Shown here piece after piece: positions 1-8,972 of a stretch of DNA of 64,000 nt. This stretch comes from Gammaproteobacteria bacterium (lineage in GTDB: Bacteria; Pseudomonadota; Gammaproteobacteria; UBA6429; Thiohalophilaceae). Both the position numbers and the translations under genes were made by a program. Under the pieces are notes generated by a model. It had not been told where the DNA came from. It saw only the letters and a list, made by a program, of their open reading frames with translations, and searched no databases. The stretch is taken from contig JACQBC010000013.1 in assembly GCA_016194635.1 (NCBI GenBank), positions 34,741 through 98,740 of the forward strand, read 5' to 3'. Each line of letters starts with the position of its first letter. Position 1 is the first letter of the stretch.

Positions 1-2282
1 ATCGCCTGGTCCACCGGATCGCTCACCAGGTCTTTCACAAAGCTGCCATCGATCTTCAGATAACTTACCGGTAGGTTTTTAAGATAGCCGTAGGAACTAA
101 AACCCGAGCCGAAGTCGTCCAACGCCACTTCAATACCCAGCGATATGAGTTGTTTAACAAATTCCTGCGCACTGGCCATCTGCCCGATGGCGGCGGTCTC
201 GGTGAGTTCAAACATTAACGTACTGGGATCAAGCTGACGCGATTTACACGCCCGGCTTAGAAAGGGTAAGAAGCCGCTGTCATCAAACACCTTGGCGGAT
301 AGATTGATCGCCAAGCTGATGCGGTTACCCGCGGCATGCTGCCGCGCCAATTCGGCAATCGCTTGTTCCACCACCCAACGGTCGATGGCGTGCATTAAAC
401 CAAACCGCTCGGCCGCCGGCAAAAACATCCCCGGCGTGGTCAGCCTGCCGTCGTCTTCCAATAAACGTACCAGCACCTCGTAATGCGTGATCGCGCCATC
501 ACGGATCCGCACGATGGGTTGATAATGCAGAACAAACAGGTCCTCCTCCAGGGCGCGGTTGATTTTACGGGTCCAACTCACGTCCGATACCATGCTGGCC
601 AGCTGTTGATCCTCGGGGTTGTACAAATGCACTTGATTGCGGCCGCGGGATTTTGCCAGGGTGCAGGCCAGATCGGCGCGCGATAAAGCGTCGCTGGCGG
701 TGGGGATTTGTTTATCGATCAACACCGCGCCGACACTAACCCGGATGTCGAAGATCCGTTCTTGATGAACAAAGGTAAATCCCCGAAACTGTTTTTGAAA
801 TGATTTAGCGACGTTGAGCAATTCTTCCGGATTCATGTTGGCGAGTAACACGGTGAATTCATCGCCGCCAAAGCGCGCCAAGACGTCGCCTTCGCGCATC
901 CGCTCCGATAATAAATGGGCGACGTCGAGCAATAATTTATCACCGCTGGAATGGCCCAAGGTGTCATTAACGTATTTGAAATTATCCAGGTCGATATATA
1001 ACAGCCCGGCGGCGTGGTCGTTGCGGGCAATCACCGCAATGCTGCGCGCCAATTCGATCTCGAAATAATGGCGGTTGTATAGCCCGGTCAAGGCGTCGTG
1101 TTCCGCCAGGTGTTCAAGCTGCTGCTCATAACGTTTTTGTTCGGTGACATCGCGCGCCATGGCGATGGCCCCGATCACCTCCCACTGGGCATCAAGCCGC
1201 GGTTGCAGATTGACACTGACATTGCGCCACGCGCCGTTGGCCAGCACCTGCACGCTGGTATGGCCGATCACCTCGCGCCCACGGAACACTTCGCACAACA
1301 CCTGCCACTCTTCGGCACGGTATTCGGGGTGTATAACATCAAGATAATTCCGGCTCAACGCCGGTGCGTCACCGTGCAAGGATTTAAATGCCTTGTTCAT
1401 ATATAACAAGTTGCCCTGGGTGTCGAGGGTAAAGATCAGATCGTGGGCATTGTTGAAAAAATCGATGAACTGCATTTCACTATGACGCAAGGCCGCCTGG
1501 ATACGCGTCAACTCGCTGCTGTCCAACACCATACCTAATACACCGATGATTTCTCCCGCGCTATTGAGCAGCGGTAAAAAGTTGACCCGCAACCGGTGAC
1601 GGGTTTCCTCGGCTCCGTTTAAGTCTAACTCCAGATGTTGGATGCGCTCTCCCGACACCCGCAGGTAATCCAGCGCGCGGCTAAAGCGCCGTTCCGACTC
1701 AGGATGCAAACAGGCGGAGAATAACGCCAACCCATCCGTCACCCACTGGCGTGCGCTATACCCCGCCAGCTCGTGATTGGCGAAGCCAGCGCGCGCATCG
1801 AAATACCACATACAAATAAAATCGGTGGTGACTTGAAATATATCCGCCAATAGTTCTGGGGCAAGTTCGAATAGTTGCTGCATACGTAGTATCTCGGTTA
1901 TATCGCGTGCAACCGCGCGCATGCCAATCACCCGCTGGTCGTTATCGAATAACGGTTGGTAATTTAATAGGTAATGGAAGTGTTGCGCGTTGTGTTTACC
2001 GGTGAGCACCACCGGTAGGTTGTAAACCGGTTGACCCGCCGCCTTGATGTGCTGGGTCGCCATGCGCATACGATCAATCGATTGGGGACAAAATACATGT
2101 TTGTAAAACGCTTTACCCCCAGCACACCACTCTTCAATGCTATAACCCCCGAGGGGTTGTAACATTTCCAAGCCTTGGCCGTTGAAATAATATTCCCAGA
2201 CTGGGGCTACGTATTCCGAACGGCTAGAGACTAACGTAGACGCGGGGCGTTTTGACCGCGGTCTTACTGCCTTATCTTCCAC
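1..2282 (-). CDS. PAS-PAS-PAS-GGDEF-EAL c-di-GMP signalling protein (C-terminus cut by window edge)
   Basis: Predicted to make and/or break down cyclic di-GMP in response to PAS-sensed signals. Translating the minus strand gives about 760 residues still open at position 1. In order: three PAS-like segments in the first ~340 residues (the last ends with a typical 'ARDVTEQKRYE' linker), a GGDEF domain with an intact 'RFGGDEF' active site near 855-880, and an EAL domain with 'YEVLVRL' in place of EAL and 'DDFGSGFSS' near 95-125. The last seen part is 'YLKIDGSFV', so roughly 60 residues are missing. No predicted membrane segment. The start is uncertain: GTG at 2282 follows a weak GGGGA; another in-frame GTG lies at 2336. 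It is divergent from the HD-GYP gene, so both c-di-GMP genes may share a control region at about 2340-2478. Confidence 0.9.
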   Translation of the reverse strand, partial: MEDKAVRPRSKRPASTLVSSRSEYVAPVWEYYFNGQGLEMLQPLGGYSIEEWCAGGKAFYKHVFCPQSIDRMRMATQHIKAAGQPVYNLPVVLTGKHNAQHFHYLLNYQPLFDNDQRVIGMRAVARDITEILRMQQLFELAPELLADIFQVTTDFICMWYFDARAGFANHELAGYSARQWVTDGLALFSACLHPESERRFSRALDYLRVSGERIQHLELDLNGAEETRHRLRVNFLPLLNSAGEIIGVLGMVLDSSELTRIQAALRHSEMQFIDFFNNAHDLIFTLDTQGNLLYMNKAFKSLHGDAPALSRNYLDVIHPEYRAEEWQVLCEVFRGREVIGHTSVQVLANGAWRNVSVNLQPRLDAQWEVIGAIAMARDVTEQKRYEQQLEHLAEHDALTGLYNRHYFEIELARSIAVIARNDHAAGLLYIDLDNFKYVNDTLGHSSGDKLLLDVAHLLSERMREGDVLARFGGDEFTVLLANMNPEELLNVAKSFQKQFRGFTFVHQERIFDIRVSVGAVLIDKQIPTASDALSRADLACTLAKSRGRNQVHLYNPEDQQLASMVSDVSWTRKINRALEEDLFVLHYQPIVRIRDGAITHYEVLVRLLEDDGRLTTPGMFLPAAERFGLMHAIDRWVVEQAIAELARQHAAGNRISLAINLSAKVFDDSGFLPFLSRACKSRQLDPSTLMFELTETAAIGQMASAQEFVKQLISLGIEVALDDFGSGFSSYGYLKNLPVSYLKIDGSFVKDLVSDPVDQA

Positions 2283-2478
2283 AGCATTCCCCAAGGGATG
2301 GTCTCGTCCGTGTTTTAGATTAGGTGGGTGACGCACAGCGATTGGCAACCACCAGGATCTGGTGTAAGCGTGTGGAGGAATATAGCGCAAATTTCAGGCT
2401 AAAAACACCGAAATTCACTGTGATAAATCACCTAGAATTAAAAACACCGGCTTCTGTGTTAATACCTTAGGAATAATC

Positions 2479-3675
2479 ATGCCTTGTGTCCAGAGGTGGA
2501 ATTCACATGTAATTCAACCATACTTAAGATCGCAACCTACCGTCCGTATGCATACTTACCACGACAGCCTGCAATCGCTTAACCAGAACATCCCGTTGCG
2601 CGAGAAATTGATCCATATCCACCGCGCCGTGATGTTACATCTGGAGTTTGTAGCACGCATCGCGATTGCCTTGTACGATCCAAAAACCACCGTGCTCAAA
2701 TCCTATTTGCACAGCGGCGGCGAACCTGACGATGCCGCGCAGTACCAATCCCACTTACAAGACGCACCGTCACTGGCGGCGATCCTACGCGAAGGCCGTC
2801 CACGGGTGATCAATAATCTATTGACATTTGAAGACGGGAAAACCGCGCAGCTGCAGCGTATCGGTCGGCAGGGATACGCCGCCAGTTATACCCTGCCGAT
2901 GTTTTCCAACGGGGTGTTTTTTGGCTTTATATTTTTTAATTCGCACCAATGCGATGTGTTTACCGAATCAGTGCTTAATCAATTGGATATCTTCGGTCAC
3001 ATGATTTCACTTATGGTAGTTAATGAATTGTCGAATATGCGCAGCCTCTTGGGGGCCATCAGCACCGTGCCCCAGCCCCACAAAACATCCGACCCTGAAA
3101 CCGGCAGTCATTGGGATCGCATGTCGCGTTATTCGCGGCTGATTGCCTTAACCCTGGCGCCGCGTTATCAACTCAACGACAACTACGTCGATCATATTTT
3201 CATGTACTCGCCCTTACATGATATCGGCGAGATCGGTATCCCGGATCATATCCTGCTCAAACCCGCCACCTTGACCGATCAGGAATTACTGGTGATGCGT
3301 TCGCACACCGAACGCGGCCGGGTGATGATCGATGATTTACTCGCGAGTTTTGGCTTGGATGCCTTGCAACACGTCAATATCCTGCGCAATATCGCCGAGT
3401 TTCATCACGAAGCCATCAATGGGCGTGGTTATCCGCGCGGGCTCAAGGGCAAGGAGATCCCGCTGGAGGCGCGGATCGTGGCCGTGGCCGACGTGTTCGA
3501 CGCCCTAACCTCGCGCCGTTCATACAAGGACGCCTGGACCAACGATGATGCCTTTGCCACCTTGCAGCGCCTGGCCGGCGAGAAGCTTGATAATGAGTGT
3601 GTCAGCGCGTTAATGACCAACCGCAAAGAAATTGACGCCATCCAAACCCGTTATAAAGAAGCCGTGCTTGGTTAA
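2479..3675 (+). CDS. GAF-like / HD-GYP domain protein (putative c-di-GMP phosphodiesterase)
   Basis: 398 residues, cytoplasmic. The N-terminal ~45-185 looks like a GAF-type sensor domain. The C-terminal ~210-398 is an HD-GYP domain: HD at 247-248, a second histidine in 'RSHTERG' near 276, HH at 309-310, then 'GRGYP' at 315-319. HD-GYP proteins hydrolyse c-di-GMP through a metal centre. Two positions differ from the usual consensus: HDIGE instead of HDIGK (residue 251) and HHEAINGRGYP instead of HHExxDGxGYP, so catalysis may be altered. The ATG at 2479 has an AGGA six bases upstream. A later methionine (residue 24) is a possible alternative start. Transcribed away from the PAS-GGDEF-EAL gene. 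Confidence 0.9.
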   Translation: MPCVQRWNSHVIQPYLRSQPTVRMHTYHDSLQSLNQNIPLREKLIHIHRAVMLHLEFVARIAIALYDPKTTVLKSYLHSGGEPDDAAQYQSHLQDAPSLAAILREGRPRVINNLLTFEDGKTAQLQRIGRQGYAASYTLPMFSNGVFFGFIFFNSHQCDVFTESVLNQLDIFGHMISLMVVNELSNMRSLLGAISTVPQPHKTSDPETGSHWDRMSRYSRLIALTLAPRYQLNDNYVDHIFMYSPLHDIGEIGIPDHILLKPATLTDQELLVMRSHTERGRVMIDDLLASFGLDALQHVNILRNIAEFHHEAINGRGYPRGLKGKEIPLEARIVAVADVFDALTSRRSYKDAWTNDDAFATLQRLAGEKLDNECVSALMTNRKEIDAIQTRYKEAVLG

Positions 3676-3856
3676 GTCTAGGAACTCTGACCGGCAACAC
3701 CTAAGAACCGGGGTTTTAAGTCAATACCCCCAATATTATCGAGTTCTATACCCGTCAACCTTTAAGTAATTGCTCAGAATTCCGATACACCCTTAATGCC
3801 GGATGCCTATGCCGTAATACTGTTGTACACCACCCCTTTTTGATTGAGGAATGACT

Positions 3857-5515
3857 ATGAGTATCCCCATTTTGACCAGTATTCGCGGTCGCTTGATTAT
3901 ATTGGTGGCTCTGTTTGGAGTGTGCCTGGCCGGATTGAGTGTGTTCGCTATCAGCCGTCTGGGGTTTATCGATACCAATTTTACCGAATACCATTCCGCC
4001 GCGGTCGCCAGCGAAATGCAAATCCTGATGATCAGCCGCGACATGAACTACGTCTCACGCCTCACCCGCAGCATCATGCTGGGCGATGATTACAGCAAGA
4101 ATATGCAGAAGCTGGATGAAAACATCGCCAATATATATAAGAGTTATGAATCGGTTAAAACTACCGCCGGCCGCATGCGCGACCAGGCAAAGGCACAGGC
4201 CCTGGCCAAGGCCCTGGAGACCTCTTTGCAAGACACCCGCGCGTTCTTAGAAGACGGCCGCGCCCGTATGCTGGCCCTGGAAAAGGTGGATCGCAGCCCG
4301 GAGATATTGCAACAAACTTGGAAAGGTTACCATCAAGCGGCCACCCCTTTGGCCAATACTGCGCGCGATACCTTTAAAGTCGTGACCGATCTGGTTCAGA
4401 ACATCATGAACAGCAATCACACCGAGACCAGCGGCGGCATTGGCGCTTCACAAAAAATCCTGATCACCATGACGGTCGCCGTATTCGTATTGGCGTTGTT
4501 ACTCGCCTTCTGGATAACCCGCTCTATCCTTGGTCCCATTGACCGGTTACACGGTGCAATCGCCGGCATTGAACAAGACTCCGATTTACGGCGGCGGGTT
4601 GAACTTGATAGCCAGGACGAACTGGGGGCCACCGCCGCGGCGGTGGACAAGATGTTGGAGAAATTCCACAGCATTATTAAACAAGTGATGTCCGCCACCC
4701 AGGAAGTCAACCGTTCCACCGACAGCGTCACCTCGATTACCACCGAAACCGCTAACGGTGTGCGGCAACAACAGTCTGAAATTGAGCAAGTCGCTACGGC
4801 TATGAATGAGATGTCCGCCACCGTGCAAGAAGTGGCGAAAAACGCCCTCAGCGCCGCCGAGGCCGCCAACAACGCCGATCATGAAACCCAACAGGGCCAA
4901 TCGGTGGTCAACTCTACGATCGCGTCGATCAATGACCTGGCGCAAGAAGTCGAACGCACCACCGAGGTGATTAACAAGCTCGGCCAAGACAGCGAGTCAA
5001 TCGGCAAGGTATTGGATGTGATCCGCGGCATCGCCGAACAAACCAATTTATTGGCCTTGAATGCCGCGATTGAGGCGGCACGCGCCGGTGAACAGGGCCG
5101 CGGTTTCGCCGTGGTCGCCGATGAAGTACGTACCCTCGCCAGCCGCACGCAAAACTCCACCAAGGAGATTCAAGACATGATTACTCGCCTGCAACAAGGC
5201 GCGCGCGAAGCGGTGGCGGTGATGGAAAGCGGCCGTGGCCGCGCCCGTGAAAGTGTTGAACGCGCCGGCGCGGCGGGTAAATCGCTGCAAATTATCGCCA
5301 AATCGGTCGCGGCCATCACCGAGATGAATGCGCAGATCGCCAGCGCGGCGGAAGAACAAAGCACGGTATCGGAAGATATCAACCACAAAGTAAACCGGAT
5401 CAATGACATTGCCGAGCAATCGGTAAGCGCCACGCAAAAAGTCGCGGCGGCGACCCGTCAATTGGGCCAGCTCTCCGAAAGCCTGCAATCCATGGTGCAA
5501 CAATTCCGCGCATGA
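3857..5515 (+). CDS. methyl-accepting chemotaxis protein
   Basis: Inner-membrane chemoreceptor that relays ligand binding to CheA/CheW. It has an N-terminal membrane helix (about residues 9-32), a mostly helical periplasmic region of ~160 residues of the four-helix-bundle type, a second membrane helix near 195-217, a HAMP linker, and a long cytoplasmic coiled coil. The signalling tip has '[19 protein letters not shown]' followed by '[15 protein letters not shown]'. I see no C-terminal CheR-binding pentapeptide. ATG at 3851 directly abuts GAGGA; the ATG at 3857 has the normal six-base spacing, so I chose it. No che genes lie in the window, so it is an orphan receptor here. A strong hairpin terminator follows. 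Confidence 0.95.
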   Translation: MSIPILTSIRGRLIILVALFGVCLAGLSVFAISRLGFIDTNFTEYHSAAVASEMQILMISRDMNYVSRLTRSIMLGDDYSKNMQKLDENIANIYKSYESVKTTAGRMRDQAKAQALAKALETSLQDTRAFLEDGRARMLALEKVDRSPEILQQTWKGYHQAATPLANTARDTFKVVTDLVQNIMNSNHTETSGGIGASQKILITMTVAVFVLALLLAFWITRSILGPIDRLHGAIAGIEQDSDLRRRVELDSQDELGATAAAVDKMLEKFHSIIKQVMSATQEVNRSTDSVTSITTETANGVRQQQSEIEQVATAMNEMSATVQEVAKNALSAAEAANNADHETQQGQSVVNSTIASINDLAQEVERTTEVINKLGQDSESIGKVLDVIRGIAEQTNLLALNAAIEAARAGEQGRGFAVVADEVRTLASRTQNSTKEIQDMITRLQQGAREAVAVMESGRGRARESVERAGAAGKSLQIIAKSVAAITEMNAQIASAAEEQSTVSEDINHKVNRINDIAEQSVSATQKVAAATRQLGQLSESLQSMVQQFRA

Positions 5516-5532
5516 GTGTATGCACCACTAAT

Positions 5533-5560
5533 AACAAACCCCGCCGTAGCGGGGTTTGTT
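5533..5560. terminator. bidirectional hairpin terminator
   Basis: A perfect 12-bp stem (AACAAACCCCGC / GCGGGGTTTGTT) with a four-base loop CGTA. It sits between the convergent chemoreceptor and DsrE-like genes. The A and T ends let it act on both strands. Confidence 0.85.
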
Positions 5561-5589
5561 GTGTATAACGTTGCGTGCGATTGCCTATT

Positions 5590-6168
5590 TTAAGGTGTAA
5601 GCAGCACATACCCTTGTTTGGCGAAATCCACCACCGCCGCCACACCGGCCGGCACTTCGTGTACGCCCTCGATCACATCGGTGGTTTTCCAACCATTCGC
5701 CCGCATGGTGTTTTGACACAGGTAGACAGAAATCCCGTGCGCCACCAAATCGCGAACCATGGCGCCGCTAGGATTGCCCAAGGTCGTGCCCGTGGCCGCG
5801 TTGTAAGCGGCGTCGGTCAACAACCACTTGCCGCCCTTACCGTGTCCAACCACTTTGATGTCGTAATCCTTGCCCAACACCATGCCGTACATATCTTCGT
5901 AATTGTGGTACAGGTTATTGACGTTAACCAGCTGCTGTGAAACACCCGCTTTATTGGTGTCGGCGCTGGACGCATTGATCACCACGCGTACATTTTCCCG
6001 GTATTTAATACAGGTGGTGATGTTGCTGGTGCCCGAGCCGAACTCCGCATCGATGCTCGCTATTGTGGCGGGGGGACAAGCCGCGTCATTACCGGCGGCA
6101 TTCGCGTAGGTATTAACACCCATCGTTGCAGCCACACACACCAGTGAAACAAACATGTAACGTTTCAT
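5590..6168 (-). CDS. secreted DsrE/DsrF-like family protein
   Basis: 192 residues with a clear signal peptide (cleavage probably after 'ANAAG', about residue 25), then a DsrE/DsrF-like alpha/beta domain. Features are 'VRVVINASS', a long helical region, 'VRDLVAHGISVYLCQNTMR' with one conserved-type cysteine, and the ending 'VPAGVAAVVDFAKQGYVLLTP'. DsrE-fold proteins are linked to sulfur carriage; exported versions are common in sulfur-metabolising proteobacteria but their substrate is unknown. Start supported by GAGGAG seven bases before the ATG. Convergent with the chemoreceptor and sharing its terminator. A cytoplasmic DsrE-like gene lies at 36639-36977. Confidence 0.85.
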   Translation of the reverse strand: MKRYMFVSLVCVAATMGVNTYANAAGNDAACPPATIASIDAEFGSGTSNITTCIKYRENVRVVINASSADTNKAGVSQQLVNVNNLYHNYEDMYGMVLGKDYDIKVVGHGKGGKWLLTDAAYNAATGTTLGNPSGAMVRDLVAHGISVYLCQNTMRANGWKTTDVIEGVHEVPAGVAAVVDFAKQGYVLLTP

Positions 6169-6670
6169 ATGTTCTCCTCATAAGTTTTAATCAATATTTA
6201 AGGTTGATATACAATCGATCGTGCAAGGAATGAAAATCCCAGATTCTCGCAGAGAGCTTCGTACACGTAGTACTTATACAAGGTTTGGAGTAAATAATTC
6301 AATCTCTAAAAGAGGAATAATTGTGATTTTGCGATCTGGACAGGATTCTTTATACTTACACATCTGCATTAAATTGCATACTTCATGCCCAAAACGAGTC
6401 TGGCAGGTAAATAGATTTATCCACCCGCCGTCCAGGACAGATGTGTTTGTTTATAAAATTTCACTGCTGACATTTCATGTTTGAAAGCGAAGGCATCCGC
6501 CGTAAAATAGCTATTATTCGTCGGGTAATTGCCGTGTAAAAACACCGGGCCAACCGGTGTAATGTAAAGCGCGCTACTCGTCTTTAAGTACCCCGCAAAT
6601 AAAATTTTGGCAATATCTGTAAATATTGGCAATAATCGTTCCAACGAGCGTTTTGCAGCTTTATCAGGAT
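6169..6670. other. intergenic region with no convincing gene
   Basis: AT-rich spacer between the DsrE-like gene and the first cassette array. Short open frames exist on both strands but have no good ribosome site or recognisable protein. I looked here for an integron integrase, which would be expected beside an array start, and saw no such motif on either strand. Confidence 0.6.
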
Positions 6671-6674
6671 GTAA

Positions 6675-6730
6675 GCGAACGGCCGCCTATTACGGTAAAT
6701 TACGAACGGTCGTCTATATAACTGTTAGGC
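6675..6730 (+). other. attI-like left boundary of cassette array 1
   Basis: The array begins at GTTAGGC (6724-6730). Upstream are two imperfect direct repeats, GCGAACGGCCGCCTAT (6675-6690) and ACGAACGGTCGTCTAT (6702-6717), 27 bases apart. The CGTCTA core ends eight bases before the recombination G. The left edge of array 2 (51583-51632) has the same arrangement. attI sites carry direct integrase-binding repeats next to the cross-over, so an attI relic is plausible; it is not proven and no integrase is adjacent. Confidence 0.4.
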
Positions 6731-6740
6731 ACGAACGAAT

Positions 6741-7073
6741 ATGATCGATTTCGAAACAGCCAAACGAATCATTGCTGAACGCCTAGTCAAAATGGAGCGT
6801 GACATGAACGACTTTGGCTCCGCTTTACCTGGTCACAAGGACAAGCCCTATCTGCATCTTGTTGTAACAAAAACCACCGAATACGAATTTGGCTGGGTAT
6901 TCGCGTACAACACCAGAGAGTACTTAGAAACAAACAACATTAGCTGCGCTCTTGCGGGCAATGCGCCTCTTATCGTCGACAAAGACGATGGGCAAATATA
7001 CGTAACCGGAACGGCACCTCCATTCGAGCAGTACGTCGAACAATATCGAAAAGGAATAAGAAATCGTGCCTAA
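6741..7073 (+). CDS. Imm35/YrhB-like putative immunity protein (gene cassette)
   Basis: 110-residue cytoplasmic protein resembling the Imm35/YrhB family. The middle has 'YEFGWVFAYNTREYLET', then 'LAGNAPLIVDKDDGQIYVTGT' in two blocks, then an aromatic-rich tail 'FEQYVEQYRKG'. These are the features I recall for that family, whose members are often immunity proteins of polymorphic toxins. No toxin is next to it, so it would be an orphan immunity gene. First cassette of array 1: the ATG lies ten bases after the recombination site, and its stop codon TAA is inside the R'' box of the following attC. Confidence 0.65.
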   Translation: MIDFETAKRIIAERLVKMERDMNDFGSALPGHKDKPYLHLVVTKTTEYEFGWVFAYNTREYLETNNISCALAGNAPLIVDKDDGQIYVTGTAPPFEQYVEQYRKGIRNRA

Positions 7074-7124
7074 CAAGCGCGTCGAGTCGGGCTCACTACG
7101 TCGGCGCTTAGCGTTGCGTTGGGC
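7068..7124 (+). repeat. attC site
   Basis: R'' box GCCTAAC at 7068-7074 and R' box GTTGGGC at 7118-7124. The arms between them pair imperfectly (around GTCGGGCTCACTACGTCGGCGC). Belongs to the Imm35-like cassette. Confidence 0.85.
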
Positions 7125-7129
7125 GTCAC

Positions 7130-7690
7130 ATGACTGAAGCAGCAGAAATTGATCGCATCGTCTTTCGCAAAGTGACCGCCGACACATGGCGTGACTTCGA
7201 GAGACTTTTCGGATGCCGAGGCAGCCCAAAAGCTTGTTGGTGTATGGTCTGGCGCGCAACACCGGAGGAAGCAAGGCACACGGACGGTGCGAGCCGCAAA
7301 GCCGCCATTGCCAAACGTATCGCCGCCGGAACGACAGTGGGACTGCTTGGTTACCTCGACGACGAACCCGTCGCGTGGTGCTCGGTGGCACCACGATCAA
7401 CCTACCGTCGGCTCGTTGACGATGGCGGCCCTGACGAAGGCGTTTGGTCAATCGCTTGCTTCTTCGTGGTTCGCAGGTTACGCGGCCAAGGCATCACTCA
7501 ACGAATCATTGCCGCCGCCGTTGACTTTGCCAAGTCCGGAGGCGCCTTGATTGTGGAGGCTTATCCAGTCGATCCAGAGTCCCGGAGTTATCGGTTCATG
7601 GGCTTCGTTCCGACATTCAAGGCCGCTGGTTTTCGAGAAGTGGGACGCGCCGGTACTCGGCGGCATGTGTTTCAATTGCGGGTTGCGTAA
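7130..7690 (+). CDS. GNAT family N-acetyltransferase (gene cassette)
   Basis: 186 residues with a GNAT fold: strand-rich N-terminal half ('TVGLLGYLDDEPVAWCSV'), the acetyl-CoA binding motif A as 'FFVVRRLRGQGITQRIIAA' around residue 115 (RxxGxG type), and a C-terminal 'YRFMGFVPTFKAAGFREV'. Transfers an acetyl group from acetyl-CoA to an unknown amine. ATG lies five bases after the attC R' box, so the cassette has almost no leader and no clear ribosome site; translation may depend on upstream coupling. GC is higher than the neighbouring cassettes, fitting an independent origin. Confidence 0.88.
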   Translation: MTEAAEIDRIVFRKVTADTWRDFERLFGCRGSPKACWCMVWRATPEEARHTDGASRKAAIAKRIAAGTTVGLLGYLDDEPVAWCSVAPRSTYRRLVDDGGPDEGVWSIACFFVVRRLRGQGITQRIIAAAVDFAKSGGALIVEAYPVDPESRSYRFMGFVPTFKAAGFREVGRAGTRRHVFQLRVA

Positions 7691-7704
7691 ATGCAGAGCC
7701 TGAC

Positions 7705-7767
7705 GCCCAACCCGACGGTCAAGCGGGACGCGCAAAGAGCGGCGCGCCCCTTACCTTTACGTTGAGG
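7705..7767 (+). repeat. attC site
   Basis: R'' GCCCAAC at 7705-7711 and a degenerate R' GTTGAGG at 7761-7767. Between them are the arms CAAGCGGGACGCGC / GCGGCGCGCCCCTTACC typical of this array. Confidence 0.75.
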
Positions 7768-7878
7768 CTGTAGAAAAATCCCTAAATCATAAATTTTAAG
7801 TTAATAAATGTGATCAAAAACAATGACGTATAATTGCATAAAACCGCAAAATCAAATTTTCCTACAGCTTCGCTAGGG
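7768..7878 (+). repeat. long inverted repeat ending in an attC-like box, upstream of brnTA module
   Basis: GCTGTAGAAAAAT at about 7767 pairs with ATTTTCCTACAGC ending near 7868, followed by TTCGCTAGGG. The same type of stem and 3' end is found at 61837-61887 before the other BrnT gene, and a half-version at 12779-12796. It may be a noncanonical recombination site or a regulatory structure of the toxin module. Confidence 0.4.
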
Positions 7879-7945
7879 TGTCTAGTCCATATCGTCGTAT
7901 GGTTATATGTATGGCTAATATCCTCCGTTGTGCTACAATTCCTCC

Positions 7946-8224
7946 ATGGCCAAGGCCCGCTTCGACTGGGACGAAAGGAAGAATCATAAAAACCAAAGGA
8001 AACATGGCGTTTCCTTTGAGCTTGCCCAACTTTCCTTCGCAGACTCAAAGCGTGTCATTGCCGAAGACCTGAGCCACAGTCATAGCGAAATGCGGTATTA
8101 CTGTATTGGCTGGGTGGGACACGGGGCCCTAACGGTTCGCTTCACATACCGTGAGGGCGTCATCCGCATTATTGGCGCTGGCTACTGGCGCAGAGGCAAG
8201 AAAATCTATGAAGACCAAAATTAA
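7946..8224 (+). CDS. BrnT family toxin (DUF497)
   Basis: 92 residues. BrnT toxins are small ribonucleases with a RelE-like fold, neutralised by BrnA. Family features: N-terminal 'FDWDERKNHKNQRKHGVSFELA', with the usual 'KN..KHGV.F..A' spacing, a central 'RYYCIGWVG', and a C-terminal 'IRIIGAGYWRRGKKIYE' in place of the usual ISAR-type motif. I chose the ATG at 7946 because the sequence after it matches the family start; an in-frame TTG lies at 7928. It overlaps the antitoxin gene by 17 bases, typical of a translationally coupled pair. Part of a cassette in array 1. Confidence 0.85.
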   Translation: MAKARFDWDERKNHKNQRKHGVSFELAQLSFADSKRVIAEDLSHSHSEMRYYCIGWVGHGALTVRFTYREGVIRIIGAGYWRRGKKIYEDQN

Positions 8225-8486
8225 ATATACAGATGAACCGATGGGTAGACTCCGGGTAGTTGATGACTTCCTGCCAAAACCAGAAGAACTTGTTTTCAAG
8301 GAAGACAACGTCAAAGTTACAATAGCTTTAAGCAAGTCCAGTGTGGACTTCTTTAAAACTGAGGCGAAGAAACATCATACTTCCTATCAAGTGATGATTC
8401 GCCGACTTGTGGATCTCTATGCTTCACGGCACACAAAACCTCTAACTACACCTTCCACCGGACGCGCAAAAGCCGCGCGCCGGTGA
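8208..8486 (+). CDS. BrnA/CopG-like antitoxin
   Basis: 92-residue partner of the BrnT toxin at 7946. N-terminal part 'DEPMGRLRVVDDFLPKPEEL' wraps the toxin in known pairs. The C-terminal part 'VKVTIALSKSSVDFFKTEA' to 'YQVMIRRLVDLYA' is a ribbon-helix-helix DNA-binding domain, so the complex probably represses its own promoter. Start ATG at 8208 lies inside the toxin gene. The last ~15 residues ('TTPSTGRAKAARR') are translated from the attC site and need not be functional. Confidence 0.8.
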   Translation: MKTKIKYTDEPMGRLRVVDDFLPKPEELVFKEDNVKVTIALSKSSVDFFKTEAKKHHTSYQVMIRRLVDLYASRHTKPLTTPSTGRAKAARR

Positions 8487-8500
8487 AGGCAACGTTAGGT
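8440..8500 (+). repeat. attC site
   Basis: R'' CTCTAAC at 8440-8446 and R' GTTAGGT at 8494-8500. The stem is CCACCGGACGCGC / GCGCGCCGGTG. The antitoxin open frame reads through almost the whole site. Confidence 0.85.
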
Positions 8501-8513
8501 CTATAGAACAACC

Positions 8514-8879
8514 ATGTTAATAGCGGTGAATCACGTACAGATCACGGTCCCTGAAGGCCAGGAGAAGGAAGCAAAGGAATTTTATTGTAACCTGTTGGGA
8601 TTGAAGGAAGTAGAAAAACCAGATGTATTAAAACCCAATGGTGGTTTCTGGATGCAATCGGGGAATATTCAAATTCACGTAGGCATTGAAAGCGGAGTGG
8701 ATCGAAATCAAACCAAAGCGCATGTCGCCTATGAAGTAACTGGTATTGAATCTTGGCGAAGCAAACTTGAAGCGGAGAATATTGTAGTACTAAATAGTCA
8801 ACTGATCCCTGGTTTCAAAAGATTTGAGTTTAGAGATCCATTTGGAAATAGAGTAGAGTTACTTGAAAAAATGGCCTAA
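8514..8879 (+). CDS. VOC/glyoxalase family protein (gene cassette)
   Basis: 121 residues made of two babb modules of the vicinal oxygen chelate superfamily: 'VNHVQITVPEGQEKEAKEFY' near the start, and 'AHVAYEVTGIESWRSKLEAE' then 'FEFRDPFGNRVELLEKM' at the end. H7 and the C-terminal glutamates are candidate metal ligands. The family includes glyoxalases, fosfomycin/bleomycin resistance proteins and ring-cleavage enzymes; substrate cannot be told from sequence. The start at 8514 lies 14 bases after the attC R' box. Stop TAA overlaps the next R'' box. Confidence 0.88.
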   Translation: MLIAVNHVQITVPEGQEKEAKEFYCNLLGLKEVEKPDVLKPNGGFWMQSGNIQIHVGIESGVDRNQTKAHVAYEVTGIESWRSKLEAENIVVLNSQLIPGFKRFEFRDPFGNRVELLEKMA

Positions 8880-8951
8880 TAAGCAAATTATGTCGTTCGC
8901 TATCGTTCACTCGGACGTGGCAGAACTGCGCCGTATATTTGGTCGTTAGGC
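8874..8951 (+). repeat. attC site
   Basis: R'' GCCTAAT at 8874-8880 (last base departs from the consensus AAC) and R' GTTAGGC at 8945-8951. Weakly paired arms of about 30 bases each. Confidence 0.7.
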
Positions 8952-8972
8952 ATTAAAACCAGGAGAAACTAA

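Noticed and set aside
4417..5503. Several antisense open frames over the chemoreceptor gene
   Set aside because: They are shadows of a repetitive, GC-rich coiled-coil gene.
6221..6484. 87-codon open frame in the spacer before array 1
   Set aside because: No ribosome site, no family features, composition unlike the coding regions; not called.
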